A stretch of 64,000 nt of DNA from Echinometra lucunter (GCA_029962745.1 CM057162.1:18799302-18863301), one strand, 5' to 3'. Shown: positions 32,371-38,203, counted from the first letter of the stretch. The notes: a model not told the origin generated them from the letters alone. Program-made: numbers and translations.

Positions 32371-34586
32371 TACTTTTGTCCTTTTCTTCTTTCCTGTTGT
32401 ACCCCTTTCTTTTTTTTTCTACTGCTTTTACTAGTAGCTACTTTTACTTTTTACTAGTAGTAGTAGTAGTAGTAGTAGTAGTACTACTACTACTACTACT
32501 ACTTCTACTACTACTACTTTACTACTACTACTACTACTACTACTACTTCCACTACTTTTGTCCTTTTTCTTCTTTCCTATTGTACCCCTTTCTTCTTTTT
32601 TTTCTACTGCTTTTCTTTCAGTATTCTTATATTTGTTGCCTATTCTTTTTTCTTCATATTTATGCCTCATCTTTTCTTTTCTTCTTTTCCTCTTTTCTTT
32701 CCTTATTGGCTTTCCCTTTCTTTTTCTTCTTCTTCCTCCTCCTCATGTTCCTCCTCTTCTACTAATACTAAATGTACTACTTCTGTCCTTCTTTTATTTT
32801 ATTCTTCATTCTTTTCAACCCTTTTTTCTTATTGCTTTTCTCCACTATTCTTATGTTTTTGGCCTGCTTTTTGTTCATATTTCTTCCTCATCTCGCTTCT
32901 CTTTTCTCCTTCCTCTTCTTTTGTCCCTCTCCTCCTCCTCCTCCTCCTTCTTCTTCCAATTTTCTAAGTAAAATTCTTTTTAAGACTTGTATACAACCTT
33001 TCATGAAGTACGTGTTGTTTAATGGCTAATAAAGTTATAGGAAGGAAATTATTCTTTAAAAAAATGCTTTAAAGATTGAGTTCGAAGGCAAGAATGAAAC
33101 ACATCTGGGGGGAAAAACAACTTTATCTCTTACCAGGCTTTTACTATCTATCCATATGACAACGTACACCATCTATGAACAGTGCAGTATTCCCGTTTTT
33201 AAACACTATTCAACTTGCTGAAAGAGAAATCGGATTTCAATATTCCTGTCTTTCATACCGGCATTCATTGCGCATACGGTCAAAACACAGGGCTGCATTC
33301 GTATGTGCAGCTGTTTAAATTTCGGCCTACTTCTGTAGTTGAAGATATAGGCCTAAATCACCACACTAATCAGCAAAATTCTAGGAAACTATATACTTTT
33401 TGCACTGTCCGATGATAAAATATCCTTTTTCCATATCATTCGTTCTATTGATCAAATGAAATTTTCATTTTTTTTTTCTTGGATCGGCGATCTTCATCAT
33501 CTGAAGCTAACACACGAGCTTGGGAACACTACTTGCCTATTTTGTCATCAGTTGCCCCTGAGTGGTCAAAGTTCTGTAGCAATGCTGCCCTACTTTAGCA
33601 AAAGGAAGCAAGTGACAAAAGAGACATTTCCTGTAAAAGAGCAAAATATATCGGTCATTTGTAGTGTCGACAGTGGAATGTCTTACCTAACATATCTTTC
33701 AGCAGGATGAGTATTTATGCATGAAATTTAGCCTGAAAGAAGAGCACATTATGCAGAGCAAGAACTCAGATTTGGGGGATATGTCACTTGTTCCATTTTT
33801 CCAAAGTCGGGAAGAATGGTTTCATTGCTGTTTGGTGTTGCATGCCAGGAATTTTGACTTTTGGGGTAGACTAGATATCTAAGAAGTATGTGCTTAACTC
33901 TGCCCCCCCCCCCCCCATCACCACCACCACGACCATTCCTCTGTCGGCGACACTGTTCTCAAGGCCGACTGGATATTTCAGCGTTTTCCCAGAGGGAAAT
34001 ACTAATATGCGACCAATTTCCCACCCCTTTTAAAATTTTGTTTTCTTCTTTCGGTTACATTCCAAGATGTACCAGGCAGGCACCCTCGGGACACTGCTTT
34101 AATCATGTTGATTCTAGAACGGGTGAAATCATCATACCCAATAGGTACTGGAAAAGGATGGCCCCTGTGTTGAGTCTATGGGAATTTTAGAATAAAGTAG
34201 TCAAAGGGTTAAATTAAAAAATAAGATGTGATTTTTTTTTCCTCCTCGACATTATCCAGGACTTCATCCCCGCTCTCGAAGAACTCGATTACATGATGGA
34301 CACGATGCTCCCAGCGGGTCCGAAAACGGGCGTTCAACTCTCCGGCTCGAAACTCGTCCCGGCCCTTATACGGCGGTACGAAGAGCCAAAGAAAGGGGAG
34401 TCCCGACAAAGCGGCCGCCGCCCCGTCATCTACCGGAAGGGCATTGGGATCGGACCGGCAGGGAGTACCGCTAGCTTGCCCGACGCCAATAGGCTGTATA
34501 GTCAGAGGGGAGCCGCTCGTTCGGCGTTCTCGTCACGCACAAGTCTCGATAACATCGAAGGCGGTGACGAAGATGGTGACGAGTAA
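3388..34586 (+). CDS. TRPC-type cation channel gene, 5' end missing (gene span, 15 exons)
   Basis: Joining 3388-3503, 7972-8085, 12826-13038, 14538-14627, 15082-15195, 15787-15974, 16754-16887, 17378-17514, 18712-19058, 21909-22104, 22752-22937, 23592-23633, 25951-26072, 30216-30405 and 34260-34586 gives 838 codons in one frame, every junction GT/AG. Family knowledge: TRPC channels are plasma-membrane tetramers, non-selective and calcium-permeable, opened downstream of phospholipase C. Diagnostic features are VGDALL and [12 protein letters not shown] in the ankyrin/linker region, FVAEPNCQQ before S1, QISLG in the S4-S5 linker, the LFWSLFGL pore helix, NALIAVMSN at the end of S6, and [13 protein letters not shown]...PPPFN as the TRP box. 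Vertebrate TRPC4/5 proteins are about 970 residues, so roughly 100-150 N-terminal residues are missing and lie upstream. Subtype cannot be fixed by eye; the protein is clearly divergent from vertebrate TRPCs. Confidence 0.93.
3504..3712 (+). other. Intron start and possible LINE 5' region
   Basis: This stretch is T-rich sequence between the exon A donor and the first recognisable LINE codons. The true 5' end of the LINE cannot be placed because no target-site duplication is evident. Confidence 0.4.
3713..6817 (+). pseudogene. LINE endonuclease/reverse transcriptase ORF, broken
   Basis: The coding frame is interrupted several times: a frame change and stop near 4174, a stop at about 4849, an in-frame TAA at 5101 after LFNK, a stop near 5320, and a frame change near 5950. 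In the reverse-transcriptase active site the expected F/YADD reads YAVD (about 5921-5932), so the first catalytic aspartate of the pair is lost. Endonuclease, RT and C-terminal parts are all present, so it decayed after a nearly full-length insertion. Confidence 0.88.
3713..6997 (+). mobile_element. APE-type non-LTR retrotransposon (CR1/Jockey-like), inactive
   Basis: The order is an apurinic endonuclease (SETWL at about 4015, GGGV, YRPP, GDFNID, SDHL at about 4530), then reverse transcriptase ([44 protein letters not shown]), then a C-terminal region ending with a PSMWNSLP...FKRTFRNFL motif typical of CR1/Jockey groups. The tail is AATAAATAAATCTAAAT-like, ending near 6997. The element is in sense orientation inside the intron after exon A. 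Confidence 0.85.
6998..7679. other. Intron, nothing recognised
   Basis: AT-rich intronic sequence between the LINE tail and the next repeat. No exon-like frame or clear repeat was seen. Confidence 0.5.
7680..7890 (-). repeat. Inverted copy of the 2.6-kb telomere-like repeat
   Basis: Read on the minus strand it matches 2625-2830 block for block, including CTTAACGTGCAGATTTTCC and AGGGTTAGGGTTAG. The two copies face each other across exon A and the LINE. Confidence 0.65.
7972..8085 (+). CDS. TRPC-like exon B: linker helix start
   Basis: Acceptor CCATGGCAG, donor GTAAGA at 8086, phase 0 at both ends, 38 codons. [21 protein letters not shown] aligns with the TRPC segment [20 protein letters not shown] that links the ankyrin repeats to the linker helices. 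Confidence 0.9.
8086..9159. other. Intron with a 21-base G tract
   Basis: Intronic sequence with no exon. A G homopolymer of about 21 bases, broken once, lies at about 8514-8537. AT-rich low-complexity sequence surrounds 8560-8720. Confidence 0.5.
9160..9227 (+). repeat. Direct duplication, left copy
   Basis: The block starting GCTGTAAGTTGCTTGCTTTT and ending CTTCCTTTTGACTTTT is repeated essentially without change at 11293-11358, on the other side of the tandem-repeat element. Confidence 0.85.
9273..9362. repeat. GTCCGTCC-type simple repeat
   Basis: Units GTCC and GTCGTCC alternate. On the minus strand this reads as a DGRTDGRR peptide repeat, which is an artefact of the simple repeat. Confidence 0.9.
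9380..11200 (+). repeat. 157-bp minisatellite rich in AGGTCA half-sites
   Basis: About ten to twelve units are present. Period checks: GTGACTCAC at 9394, 9551 and 9865 (157 and 2 x 157). Units from 9.4 to 10.3 kb are close copies; units after 10.35 kb are degraded and interrupted near 10.5-10.7 kb. Each well-kept unit carries AGGTCA, 7 nt, AGGTCA, 1 nt, AGGTCA, 4 nt, AGGTCA. The DR1 and DR4 spacings match known nuclear-receptor site arrangements; whether any protein binds here is unknown. Confidence 0.88.
11247..11396 (+). repeat. Y-X-Y duplicated flank, right side
   Basis: GGGTAAAAAATTATGGCTAAT occurs twice (about 11260 and 11376), on either side of the right copy (11293-11358) of the 66-bp block also found at 9160. 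The sequence next to the element has therefore been duplicated. Confidence 0.75.
11397..11934. other. Intron, nothing recognised
   Basis: AT-rich sequence without exon-like frames or clear repeats. Confidence 0.45.
11980..12200. repeat. TA and CA microsatellites
   Basis: A TA tract at about 12124-12165 runs directly into a CA tract at 12166-12200. Shorter TA and GT runs lie at 12004-12017 and 12107-12122. Confidence 0.92.
12203..12335 (+). mobile_element. Retroelement 3'-end-like fragment between CA tracts
   Basis: CTGAGGAAGGCCCGAGGCGG followed by GCCGAAA and AATAAAAGC resembles the GC-hairpin-plus-GAAA 3' ends of Penelope-like and RTE-type elements. CA microsatellites lie on both sides. 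The family assignment is inference. Confidence 0.4.
12346..12377. repeat. CA microsatellite
   Basis: An uninterrupted CA run, followed by a short GA run at about 12392-12405. Confidence 0.9.
12455..12822 (+). repeat. Polypyrimidine intron end before exon C
   Basis: About 370 bases of C/T-rich sequence (CTCTCC, TTCTTCTTC runs) lead into the exon C acceptor. It looks like an extended pyrimidine tract or degraded CT microsatellite and does not look coding. Confidence 0.7.
12826..13038 (+). CDS. TRPC-like exon C: linker helix region
   Basis: Acceptor GGCACAG, donor GTATAA at 13039, 71 codons, phase 0 at both ends. [10 protein letters not shown] opens it (LLVQKRVTIP in TRPC5), and [19 protein letters not shown] near its end matches TRPC SEDPILTAFRLGWELKELS. 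GC-rich relative to the intron, as expected for a conserved exon. Confidence 0.9.
13425..13470. repeat. AAAC simple repeat
   Basis: Runs of AAACA and AAAACA follow each other in the intron after exon C. Confidence 0.85.
13945..13977. repeat. GA microsatellite
   Basis: About sixteen GA units, ending in GAAAACCC. Confidence 0.9.
14204..14425. mobile_element. MITE with TTAGAACCTTTT termini
   Basis: The left end TTAGAACCTTTTTTGGTCCC and the reverse complement of the right end TTAGAACCTTTTCTTGTCCC form a terminal inverted repeat. Inside are repeated GGTTCTT/AAGAACC modules, including the palindrome AGAACCTTTAAAGGTTC-like block near 14380. It ends 112 bp upstream of exon D. Confidence 0.75.
14538..14627 (+). 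CDS. TRPC-like exon D: linker helix
   Basis: Acceptor AAAACCAG, donor GTATGA at 14628, 30 codons, phase 0. The peptide ([20 protein letters not shown]) matches the TRPC helix that runs YEELSQQCKLFAKDLLDQA, which packs against the ankyrin domain. Confidence 0.9.
14628..15081. other. Intron D-E, nothing recognised
   Basis: A C homopolymer lies at about 14846-14857. No repeat family or exon was seen in the rest. Confidence 0.5.
15082..15195 (+). CDS. TRPC-like exon E: helix before PNCQQ
   Basis: Acceptor GTTTCAG, donor GTGAGT at 15196, 38 codons, phase 0. [14 protein letters not shown] aligns with TRPC LARLKLAIKYNQKE, directly before the FVAHPNCQQ motif, which here starts the next exon. Confidence 0.92.
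15626..15760. mobile_element. Short foldback MITE, GCGTTTCA termini
   Basis: It starts GGGGCGTTTCACC and ends GATGAAACGCGCCC. The interior is palindromic (TTGTCAGT...ACTGACAA, then TTGTCAGTAAAAATCACTG). Related copies lie at 23.76 kb. The right end is 26 bp upstream of exon F. Confidence 0.8.
15787..15974 (+). CDS. TRPC-like exon [10 protein letters not shown] and pre-S1 elbow
   Basis: Acceptor ATATTAG before TTC GTA GCG GAG CCA, donor GTAAGT at 15975. The start was chosen because it gives FVAEPNCQQ in phase 0 after KYNQKR, matching TRPC FVAHPNCQQ. The [20 protein letters not shown] segment is hydrophobic and corresponds to the pre-S1 elbow. The exon ends with two bases of a Pro codon. Confidence 0.9.
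16131..16346. mobile_element. MITE with ACCGACCAA subterminal repeats
   Basis: The left arm TAAGAAATCATTGGGAC...GAACCGACCAA is matched in inverted order by the right arm ending ATGATTTTCTTA. An inner inverted pair (CTGTTCAGAGTCAGAAGGG and CCCTTCTGGCTCCAAACAG) is clear. It shares the TATGAACCGACCAA block with the element at 29955. Confidence 0.7.
16546..16605. repeat. ACAGATATCT minisatellite
   Basis: Five to six direct units of about 11 bases, each built on the GATATC palindrome. Confidence 0.85.
16754..16887 (+). CDS. TRPC-like exon G: S1 and start of S2
   Basis: Acceptor AATTTCAG, donor GTAAGT at 16888. The first base completes the Pro of FIRTPYVKFMMQ (TRPC FIRKPFIKFICH). Hydrophobic runs [17 protein letters not shown] and [17 protein letters not shown] correspond to S1 and S2. 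Confidence 0.9.
16888..17377. other. Intron G-H, nothing recognised
   Basis: AT-rich; no repeat family or exon recognised. Confidence 0.5.
17378..17514 (+). CDS. TRPC-like exon H: S2-S3
   Basis: Acceptor AAAATCAG. The donor GTCTTG at 17515 is weak but preserves phase 0. [20 protein letters not shown] is the predicted S3. The loop [19 protein letters not shown] replaces the longer vertebrate S2-S3 loop. Confidence 0.87.
17900..18110 (+). mobile_element. LINE 3'-end fragment with AATTC tail
   Basis: Sequence ending in AAATAAATGTTAATTTCAATTCAATTCAG has a polyadenylation-like motif plus a short simple-repeat tail, as in CR1/L2-type 3' ends. No coding remnant is visible. A minus-oriented counterpart with the same AATTC tail begins at about 20043. 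Confidence 0.45.
18262..18659. repeat. Large foldback element 52 bp upstream of exon I
   Basis: The outer arms (GGAGTACCGAAGTGTGACGT against ACGTCATCGCTTCGGTGCTC) continue inward through GCATGATGAAAAA, GGCCACATGAAT and a perfect inner stem AAATTGGCCTGGTTC/GAACCAGGCCAATTT at about 18436-18480. The two arms cover nearly the whole 398 bp. Confidence 0.85.
18712..19058 (+). CDS. TRPC-like exon I: S4, S4-S5 linker, S5
   Basis: Acceptor CCTGAATAG before TTCCACACATTG; donor GTAAGT at 19059. [20 protein letters not shown] is S4, [16 protein letters not shown] is the S4-S5 linker (TRPC LGPLQISLGRML), and [20 protein letters not shown] is S5. The pore turret follows and holds two cysteines (SCEFRRGDC), as in TRPC4/5 where a cysteine pair sits in this loop. 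It is the largest internal exon. Confidence 0.94.
19120..19185. repeat. CAAA/AACAA simple repeat
   Basis: Runs of AACAACAAC and AAAACAAAAAC just after exon I. Confidence 0.8.
19186..20042. other. Intron I-J, first part
   Basis: AT-rich sequence without a recognised exon. C-rich and G-rich short inverted blocks (GGCCACCCCC...GGTGGGGGAC) at about 19471-19503 look like a degraded dispersed repeat. Confidence 0.4.
20043..20300 (-). mobile_element. Possible minus-strand LINE 3' fragment
   Basis: Four AATTC units at 20043-20066 mirror the tail at 18.1 kb but in the other orientation. Downstream sequence is AT-rich with no coding remnant, so the boundary and nature are uncertain. Confidence 0.3.
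20301..21555. other. Intron I-J, second part, nothing recognised
   Basis: No exon or clear repeat family seen. Confidence 0.4.
21575..21870. repeat. TAG/GTA trinucleotide tract before exon J
   Basis: About 280 bases of TAG-type triplets with TTA and CAT interruptions end about 40 bp upstream of exon J. Long Ser, Tyr or Leu runs in its reading frames are artefacts. Confidence 0.9.
21909..22104 (+). CDS. TRPC-like exon J: pore helix, filter, S6
   Basis: Acceptor TATCCCAAG, donor GTATGC at 22105. The first base completes an Asn codon. [20 protein letters not shown] contains the TRPC-type LFW pore helix. [20 protein letters not shown] then [15 protein letters not shown] is S6 with the family-typical NxLIAxMxN end. 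These residues form the ion pathway and lower gate. Confidence 0.95.
22144..22378. mobile_element. MITE with GGGTCA-rich arms, 40 bp after exon J
   Basis: Left CACTCCTAAAAATTCCGGGTC and right GGGAATTTTGAAGAGTGAAG are inverted. Inner blocks GACCCGCAAAAGGGTCCGT and GACGGACTCTTTTCCGCGTC also pair. A 16-base G tract follows at 22397. Confidence 0.75.
22752..22937 (+). CDS. TRPC-like exon K: TRP domain
   Basis: Acceptor CGATACAG. The donor was placed at GTACGA (22938), keeping phase 0. [20 protein letters not shown] then [10 protein letters not shown] is the TRP helix and box (TRPC5: ADIEWKFARTKLWMSYF...TLPPPFNIIP). A cysteine cluster follows ([10 protein letters not shown] and TPCQ). The donor is not a strong consensus, so the last few residues are less certain. 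Confidence 0.92.
22938..23591. repeat. Intron K-L with ATT microsatellite
   Basis: An ATT triplet run of about 130 bases covers 23325-23460. The rest shows nothing recognisable. Confidence 0.85.
23592..23633 (+). CDS. TRPC-like microexon L (42 nt)
   Basis: Acceptor GTGTTCAAG and donor GTGAGT at 23634 bound 14 codons in phase 0, reading [14 protein letters not shown]. It sits between the TRP box and the CIRB-like region and is in phase 0 at both ends, so it can be skipped without shifting frame. The strong donor and the continuous frame support it; there is no direct homology argument. Confidence 0.75.
23756..24023. mobile_element. Foldback MITE interrupted by a second MITE
   Basis: The left end GGGGCGTTTCATCAAGTGTCT and right end CAAGACACTTGATGAGACCCC belong to the family seen at 15626. 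The element is split at about 23781-23916 by a related one. Confidence 0.75.
23781..23916. mobile_element. Inner MITE nested in a related MITE
   Basis: It starts GGGGAGCGTTTCATGAA and ends TTCATGAAACGTTCCCC, with inner arms TTCAGTGATTTTCACTGAC and GTCAGTGAAAATCACCGAC. The outer element resumes immediately on its right with GTCAGTGATTTTTACCG. Confidence 0.8.
24768..24934. mobile_element. MITE inserted in the middle tandem copy
   Basis: The ends are GGGGAGCGTTTCATCAA and CTTTCATGAAACGCTCCCC. Inner arms carry GTCTGACAAGTTGTCAGA and TGTCGGATAAAACA. The uninterrupted tandem copy reads GAACCTGGTGCT; here the element sits between CCTGG and TGGTGCT. The exact target duplication is ambiguous because the element ends in C/G. 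Confidence 0.8.
24992..25579. mobile_element. 588-bp foldback element with TTAA target
   Basis: The left end TTAAAGGAAAATGCAACC and the right end GGTTGCATTCTCCTTCAA are terminal inverted repeats of a long foldback (about 280-bp arms). The empty site is visible in the adjacent tandem copy at 24563-24585 (GAATTTAAAGAAAAT). Insertion duplicated TTAA, with one base since changed on the right. TTAA duplication is the hallmark of piggyBac-type transposition. Confidence 0.82.
25951..26072 (+). CDS. TRPC-like exon M: CIRB-like region
   Basis: Acceptor AATTTTCAG, donor GTTGGT at 26073, ends with AG of an Arg codon. [15 protein letters not shown] and [15 protein letters not shown] align with TRPC VMRNLVKRYVAAMI and NFKELKQDISSFR. 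In TRPC proteins this region binds calmodulin/IP3 receptor and leads into the C-terminal coiled coil. Confidence 0.9.
26073..26930. other. Intron M-N, first part
   Basis: G tracts at about 26464-26479 and 26765-26774, a C tract at about 26663-26674, and a GA run at about 26741-26762. No exon recognised. Confidence 0.5.
26935..27745 (+). repeat. Four tandem units of about 200-215 bp
   Basis: Each unit carries CACCACGTACGTTCC, CTTCCAAAATAT, GATATGGA, GGTCTCGGAGGACGAATTTG and GGGGATTCCCGGGCTGAAAA, separated by GT-plus-G tracts. Unit starts are near 26943, 27151, 27350 and 27567. Unit lengths differ mainly in the GT/G tracts. Confidence 0.9.
27746..28120. other. Intron M-N, nothing recognised
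   Basis: AT-rich intronic sequence. Confidence 0.4.
28122..28262 (+). repeat. Dispersed repeat plus AAT/AAC microsatellite
   Basis: GGAGCACTTCCAGG to GGTCAAGGAATAATAA (about 28122-28193) is repeated at about 29390-29458. In this copy it runs into an AATAAC triplet tract to 28262. Confidence 0.75.
28727..28807. repeat. CT microsatellite
   Basis: CT runs with CCC interruptions. Confidence 0.9.
28918..28990. repeat. Perfect hairpin, 34-bp arms, 5-nt loop
   Basis: Arm one (28918-28951, starting TGAGTAGAAGAAATAACCAG) and arm two (28957-28990, ending CTGGTTATTTCTTCTACTCA) are exact reverse complements around GTGCT. No flanking terminal repeat was found. It could fold as a 34-bp RNA stem inside the TRPC intron, or be a recent template-switch palindrome. 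Confidence 0.93.
29040..29145 (+). repeat. Degenerate CCTAAA tract
   Basis: About fifteen imperfect units such as CCCTTA, CCTAAA and ACCCTAACC follow one another. It is interspersed in an intron and resembles the tract in the 2.6-kb repeat. Confidence 0.7.
29390..29458 (+). repeat. Second copy of the 28.1-kb repeat
   Basis: GGAGCACTTCCAGGGT to GGTCAAGGAATAATAAG matches 28122-28193 with few changes. Confidence 0.75.
29530..29700 (+). mobile_element. Possible retroelement 3' fragment
   Basis: TCCTGAGGACGGTAAGAACA followed by CTGAAACGTCGAG resembles the 3' motif of Penelope-like elements. No coding part is visible. Confidence 0.3.
29955..30108. mobile_element. MITE, CACTCTCAGAAA termini, 107 bp before exon N
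   Basis: The ends CACTCTCAGAAAAG and CTTTCTGAGAGTG are inverted. The inner arms GGTTAAAATATGAACCGACC and TAGGTTCATATTTTAACC pair. The terminus type ACACTCT...AGAGTGT is shared with the element at 63061. Confidence 0.8.
30216..30405 (+). CDS. TRPC-like exon N: C-terminal helix
   Basis: Acceptor TGGTCTAG, donor GTTGGT at 30406. It begins by completing Arg ([14 protein letters not shown]) and ends in phase 0. The peptide is charged and helical in character ([20 protein letters not shown]), consistent with the TRPC C-terminal coiled coil, but without strong family identity. Confidence 0.83.
30625..31035. repeat. TAG/AGC trinucleotide tract
   Basis: Long TAGTAG and AGCAGC runs. Two near-identical GTAGGAGTTGTAGAAG-type blocks repeat inside (about 30817 and 30869). 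Confidence 0.9.
31170..31440. mobile_element. Foldback MITE with TAA target duplication
   Basis: It starts CACTATGAACATG and ends CATGTTCATAGTG, a perfect terminal repeat. TAA flanks both ends, fitting the 3-bp TWA target of PIF/Harbinger elements. Arms continue through GGACAAAATAAACAACC and AATGGTTCTGGTAGTCAAAA almost to the centre. A second copy lies at about 58275-58500. Confidence 0.8.
31990..32560. repeat. CTT/CTA trinucleotide tracts
   Basis: CTA, CTT, CTG and TAG triplet runs, partly mirrored. Pyrimidine-rich sequence continues to about 32960. Confidence 0.9.
32561..32960. repeat. Polypyrimidine tract
   Basis: CTTTTCTTC and CTCCTCCTC sequence on the plus strand; no coding signal. Confidence 0.7.
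32961..34258. other. Intron N-O, last part
   Basis: No exon recognised. A C tract is at about 33903-33915 and a pyrimidine tract precedes the exon O acceptor. Confidence 0.5.
34260..34586 (+). CDS. TRPC-like terminal exon O
   Basis: Acceptor ATTATCCAG, 108 codons to TAA at 34584-34586. [18 protein letters not shown] starts it as a helical stretch. A basic, Gly/Ser-rich tail then ends in the acidic GGDEDGDE. It is much more GC-rich than the surrounding intron. The stop overlaps a donor-like GA|GTAAGC, so an alternative form could splice here to a further exon; none was found. AATAAA motifs lie at 34668 and 34717. Confidence 0.88.
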   Translation, partial: DFIPALEELDYMMDTMLPAGPKTGVQLSGSKLVPALIRRYEEPKKGESRQSGRRPVIYRKGIGIGPAGSTASLPDANRLYSQRGAARSAFSSRTSLDNIEGGDEDGDE

Positions 34587-34604
34587 GCATCTCTTCTCTG
34601 GCCA

Positions 34605-34885
34605 TGTTTCCCACAGTAAAGGATAGTTCCTGCCTTGCGCTGTTACCTTCCAATTTGACGTCACAGAAATAAATATTTATCAGTAATAGTTGTGATATTT
34701 TAACTATTTCTGACTAAATAAACGCCAGTGTTATCAATTATTATAGCAAAAAAGCACATGGCGAGTGCGGGATACCTGAAATTCATACGTACATGTTTAC
34801 ATATTCATTTCTATGACGTGTCTATGACGTCAAATTGAAAGGTAACTGCGACAGCCAGGAACTATCCCCTACCGTTTACCACAAT
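34605..34885. repeat. Inverted repeat covering the TRPC 3' UTR
   Basis: 34605-34660 (GTTTCCCACAGTAAAGGATAG through CCAATTTGACGTCA) is inverted at 34824-34885. The left arm begins 19 bp after the stop codon, so the transcript end can fold back. The two AATAAA signals lie in the loop. Confidence 0.8.
34668..34722 (+). terminator. Candidate polyadenylation signals
   Basis: AATAAA at 34668-34673 and at 34717-34722, 82 and 131 bases after the TRPC stop codon. Confidence 0.5.
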
Positions 34886-37800
34886 GAGTGGGAGAGGAAT
34901 TTTAACAGTTCACCCAGCAGAAGCAGCCTGGGACTGGCATTCCATTGGGGAATTCAGTCGACTAGCATACTAAACACAATCGACAAAAAAAAGGACATGA
35001 ACCGGGTTAACCTCTGCGTTTATTGGCACTGATGTGCTTAATGTTAACGTGGTAGACAGTAAATTGAATAATTAGAGATCGGGAATGGTGTTTAGTTGAT
35101 TGGTAACATTTTTTTTTTTTTTTTTTTTTTTTTGGGGGGGGGTCAATTTGACGGAACGGTTTATGAAAAAAGTGGTAACATTTACATGTATTCACGACAA
35201 GTTTATACACCGTAGTTTCTCTATAGGATTACTAGGATTATTATAAAATGCTGTAATAGAATAGAGAATTCTGCTATGTAGCTCAAGATTATCATCTGAT
35301 CATGGGAAAATGTATTTGACACAGTATATGTTCTTTTAATTCTTTTAAGAATGTGCTCGGACGTTTTCATGATGTTGAACGAGTTCTTTATATTAAATGT
35401 AATGAGTTTGTTTTTATTTCTAGATAAATGGGAGAATGGTGAGACTGATGTGACCATGTTTGTAATGCAGTTACGTTTACAACATTTACATGCATTATTT
35501 TGTTCAAATCTGTTGAATGATTTGTTCTGGAATGATTTGATAAAATCTTCAAGGAGAGAAAAAAACAACAACAACAATATGTTGAGTTTAGAAAGAGACA
35601 ACCTGCACCTTAAGAGGTAACGGTAAAACTGAATATTTTAGGTACAAATATATGGAGAGTTGTCCATAAAAAACAACTGCCGTTTAGGAGCGCTATTGCC
35701 AACTTGAGGATCGCCATAAAAATCAAGACTTTAAAAACTTTTATAATTTTATTTTAACCGATTTTATTCATTTTTTAGAAATTCCTTTTCCATATCCCCT
35801 CTTTTCATTAAAATCGACTTGTCCCCAAGGTTACCCTTTCCTTTTTACAAAGTAGATTATCAGAATTGTTCATGTGTTGATTTCTTTGCGATCTTGACAC
35901 TACCAAAAAAAAAAGTTCACATCTTATCAAATGGTATCGAAATACTAATATCCCATGACTTGTGCAAAAGCGGTGCACTTTAACTTATTTAGAATTGATA
36001 ATAGTTACACTATATTGAGTAATTGGTTTATCTGTTCAAGTATTCGGATTTAATGATAGCGATAAGTCGTGATGGTAAATAGGAGGGCCTATTATTCATG
36101 ATGAAATTGAGAGTATTCCTGGGACACCTAGTCGCTAAAAGATTTTGCCCAAGTTCACAAAATCCGTCTACAGGGTGAAATAGTCGACAGGCAAGTCGTA
36201 AAAACGAATATCAACTTTTAAACATACACAGATATATACATGTATGTATATATACATGCGTATTATGTAAAATCGAGATCTTTGCAATCAAAGTTGTTGA
36301 AATATAGAGAAAATATTGAAACATTTATTTTTTGTACTGTATATCATGATTCCACAGTTTTTCCTTGATAAATATGATTGTGCTATCGAATGCAAGACAT
36401 TGTTTGGTTTCATTCAATGGTAGTTTTTTTCTGAAATTTGAAATAATTGATTTTTATCATTTTTTAACAATCAAGAAATTCATATTTATTTATCCTTTTT
36501 TGTGCTTTGTGTTGTACATTCCGTGTTAATTTTTTTTTTCATGATAACATGTTTCTTCGTGGTCAATGTCAGTAATGTTACGTAATGATCTGATCTGGTC
36601 TGTTTTTTTGTTTTTTTTTTCAGTCCGTCAGTACTAAAACAACTTTGCGTAAGCATTTGGAGAGACTTTGTTCTTTTCTCCCTTTTTTCGTTAGCCCCTT
36701 CATTTTACTCATTTGATTTTTTCCTTTTTGCTAAGGGGATGTATTTTCACTACATAATTCACAGTGAACACGAATGACCTTTGAACTATGCCCTCGCTTC
36801 TCTACTTAAAAAAGAAAAAAAAGTTTACAAACTTAACTAAAAAGCCCCCTCCCCTGAAAAAAGCAGGGAACTATTTATTTGATTACTTATTAAAAGTAGA
36901 TAAGGAGAGGCCCCCCCCCCTTTTTTTTTACAAGTTTATTTGGCGTCACATTATCAATGAATTTGTCTAAGGTTAATGTCCCTTCGTTTGCCTGTGAAAT
37001 ACAGTAAAAAAAAATTGACTGTTACGAGTGTTCTGATTGACCTGGATTTGTGGAGCAAACTACTCCTAGGCCCTGTAACAAAGAGTTATATGGTTTTTTT
37101 TTCTAAAGTAATAGTGTCGTTATTGCCTTAGTTTATGGTGCGTCGGCAATGTCCTGTGCACCAGTTACTACAGAGATTCTTCTTGGACTATAAACCTTTT
37201 CCTCCTTTTCCTATAAAATAAAAAACTCTAATTCTTTGATCAGTGTTATCGTAAACGCTATAAGAGTAAATTACGATTAGTTTAAAAGTTACGGAAGGAC
37301 AGTTGTGACATAAAATTAATTCTAAAGAGAATGGAGATATGATAGTTCTTGTACAAGGCTTATTGTACATGGACTGTTATGGTACAGGGTTATGGCTTGA
37401 CTGGACAGCCATAATTCGAAGGGAACATTGGATCCTTTGACTTGTTTCTTTTTTAGGAATCGATTGGCTTTTGGCCTACCGCTCACCTCCTTTTATACTT
37501 GTTTCATGTTGGCAAGGAAAATCATTTTTATGTATAGATCGTTTGAAATTTTGTAACATTTCATTACTGAAGAGACCCTGAGCTGTTCTTTCGGAATATT
37601 TGTGGTGTGAAAAAAAATGAGGTTTGAGATTTTAAATAGATATGCATTTTGAGAAGCAGAAAGTAATAATAACATTTTCAATAAAGAATAATACCAACAA
37701 AAACAATGATAAATATATGAATAGAGTTTAGAAGAAGACAAATTAGGCATTGATGAATTTTTATTATTGTTGCTGTTGGATGTGCTTCTTGTTATTGTAA

Positions 37801-37990
37801 AAATTTTACACGTTTTATGAGTTCTTCTGATGCGTTTTTACCGCGTTGAGAATACCACTACGAATATCTTTTTTGTTGTTGTTGTTGTTGAAAAAATAGA
37901 TTCAATAAATACGCTCTAGCATTTGGAAATATATTCTTTGATTATCTCATACAATATTAGTTAGAAAGATGAATAGTCGCTGATCTTTTA
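34886..37990. other. Intergenic, mostly unrecognised
   Basis: A T/G homopolymer pair lies at about 35109-35149. A fragment related to the TTAA-ended foldback family (GGAGAGTTGTCCA...GCCAACTTGAGGATCGCCAT) is at about 35653-35720. Nothing else supportable was seen. Confidence 0.45.
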
Positions 37991-37999
37991 AATGGTGAT

Positions 38000-38162
38000 T
38001 TAAATAATGAAGATGATTGGCTGATGATGCTAATGACAATGAACATGGTGATGATATGTGGAGGACGACCTCGACGACGATGTTGCTACCAGTGGGGAAT
38101 TTGAGAGGCCTGATGATGATGATGACGATGATGATGATAATGATAATGAGGACGAAAATGAT

Positions 38163-38203
<41 letters not shown>

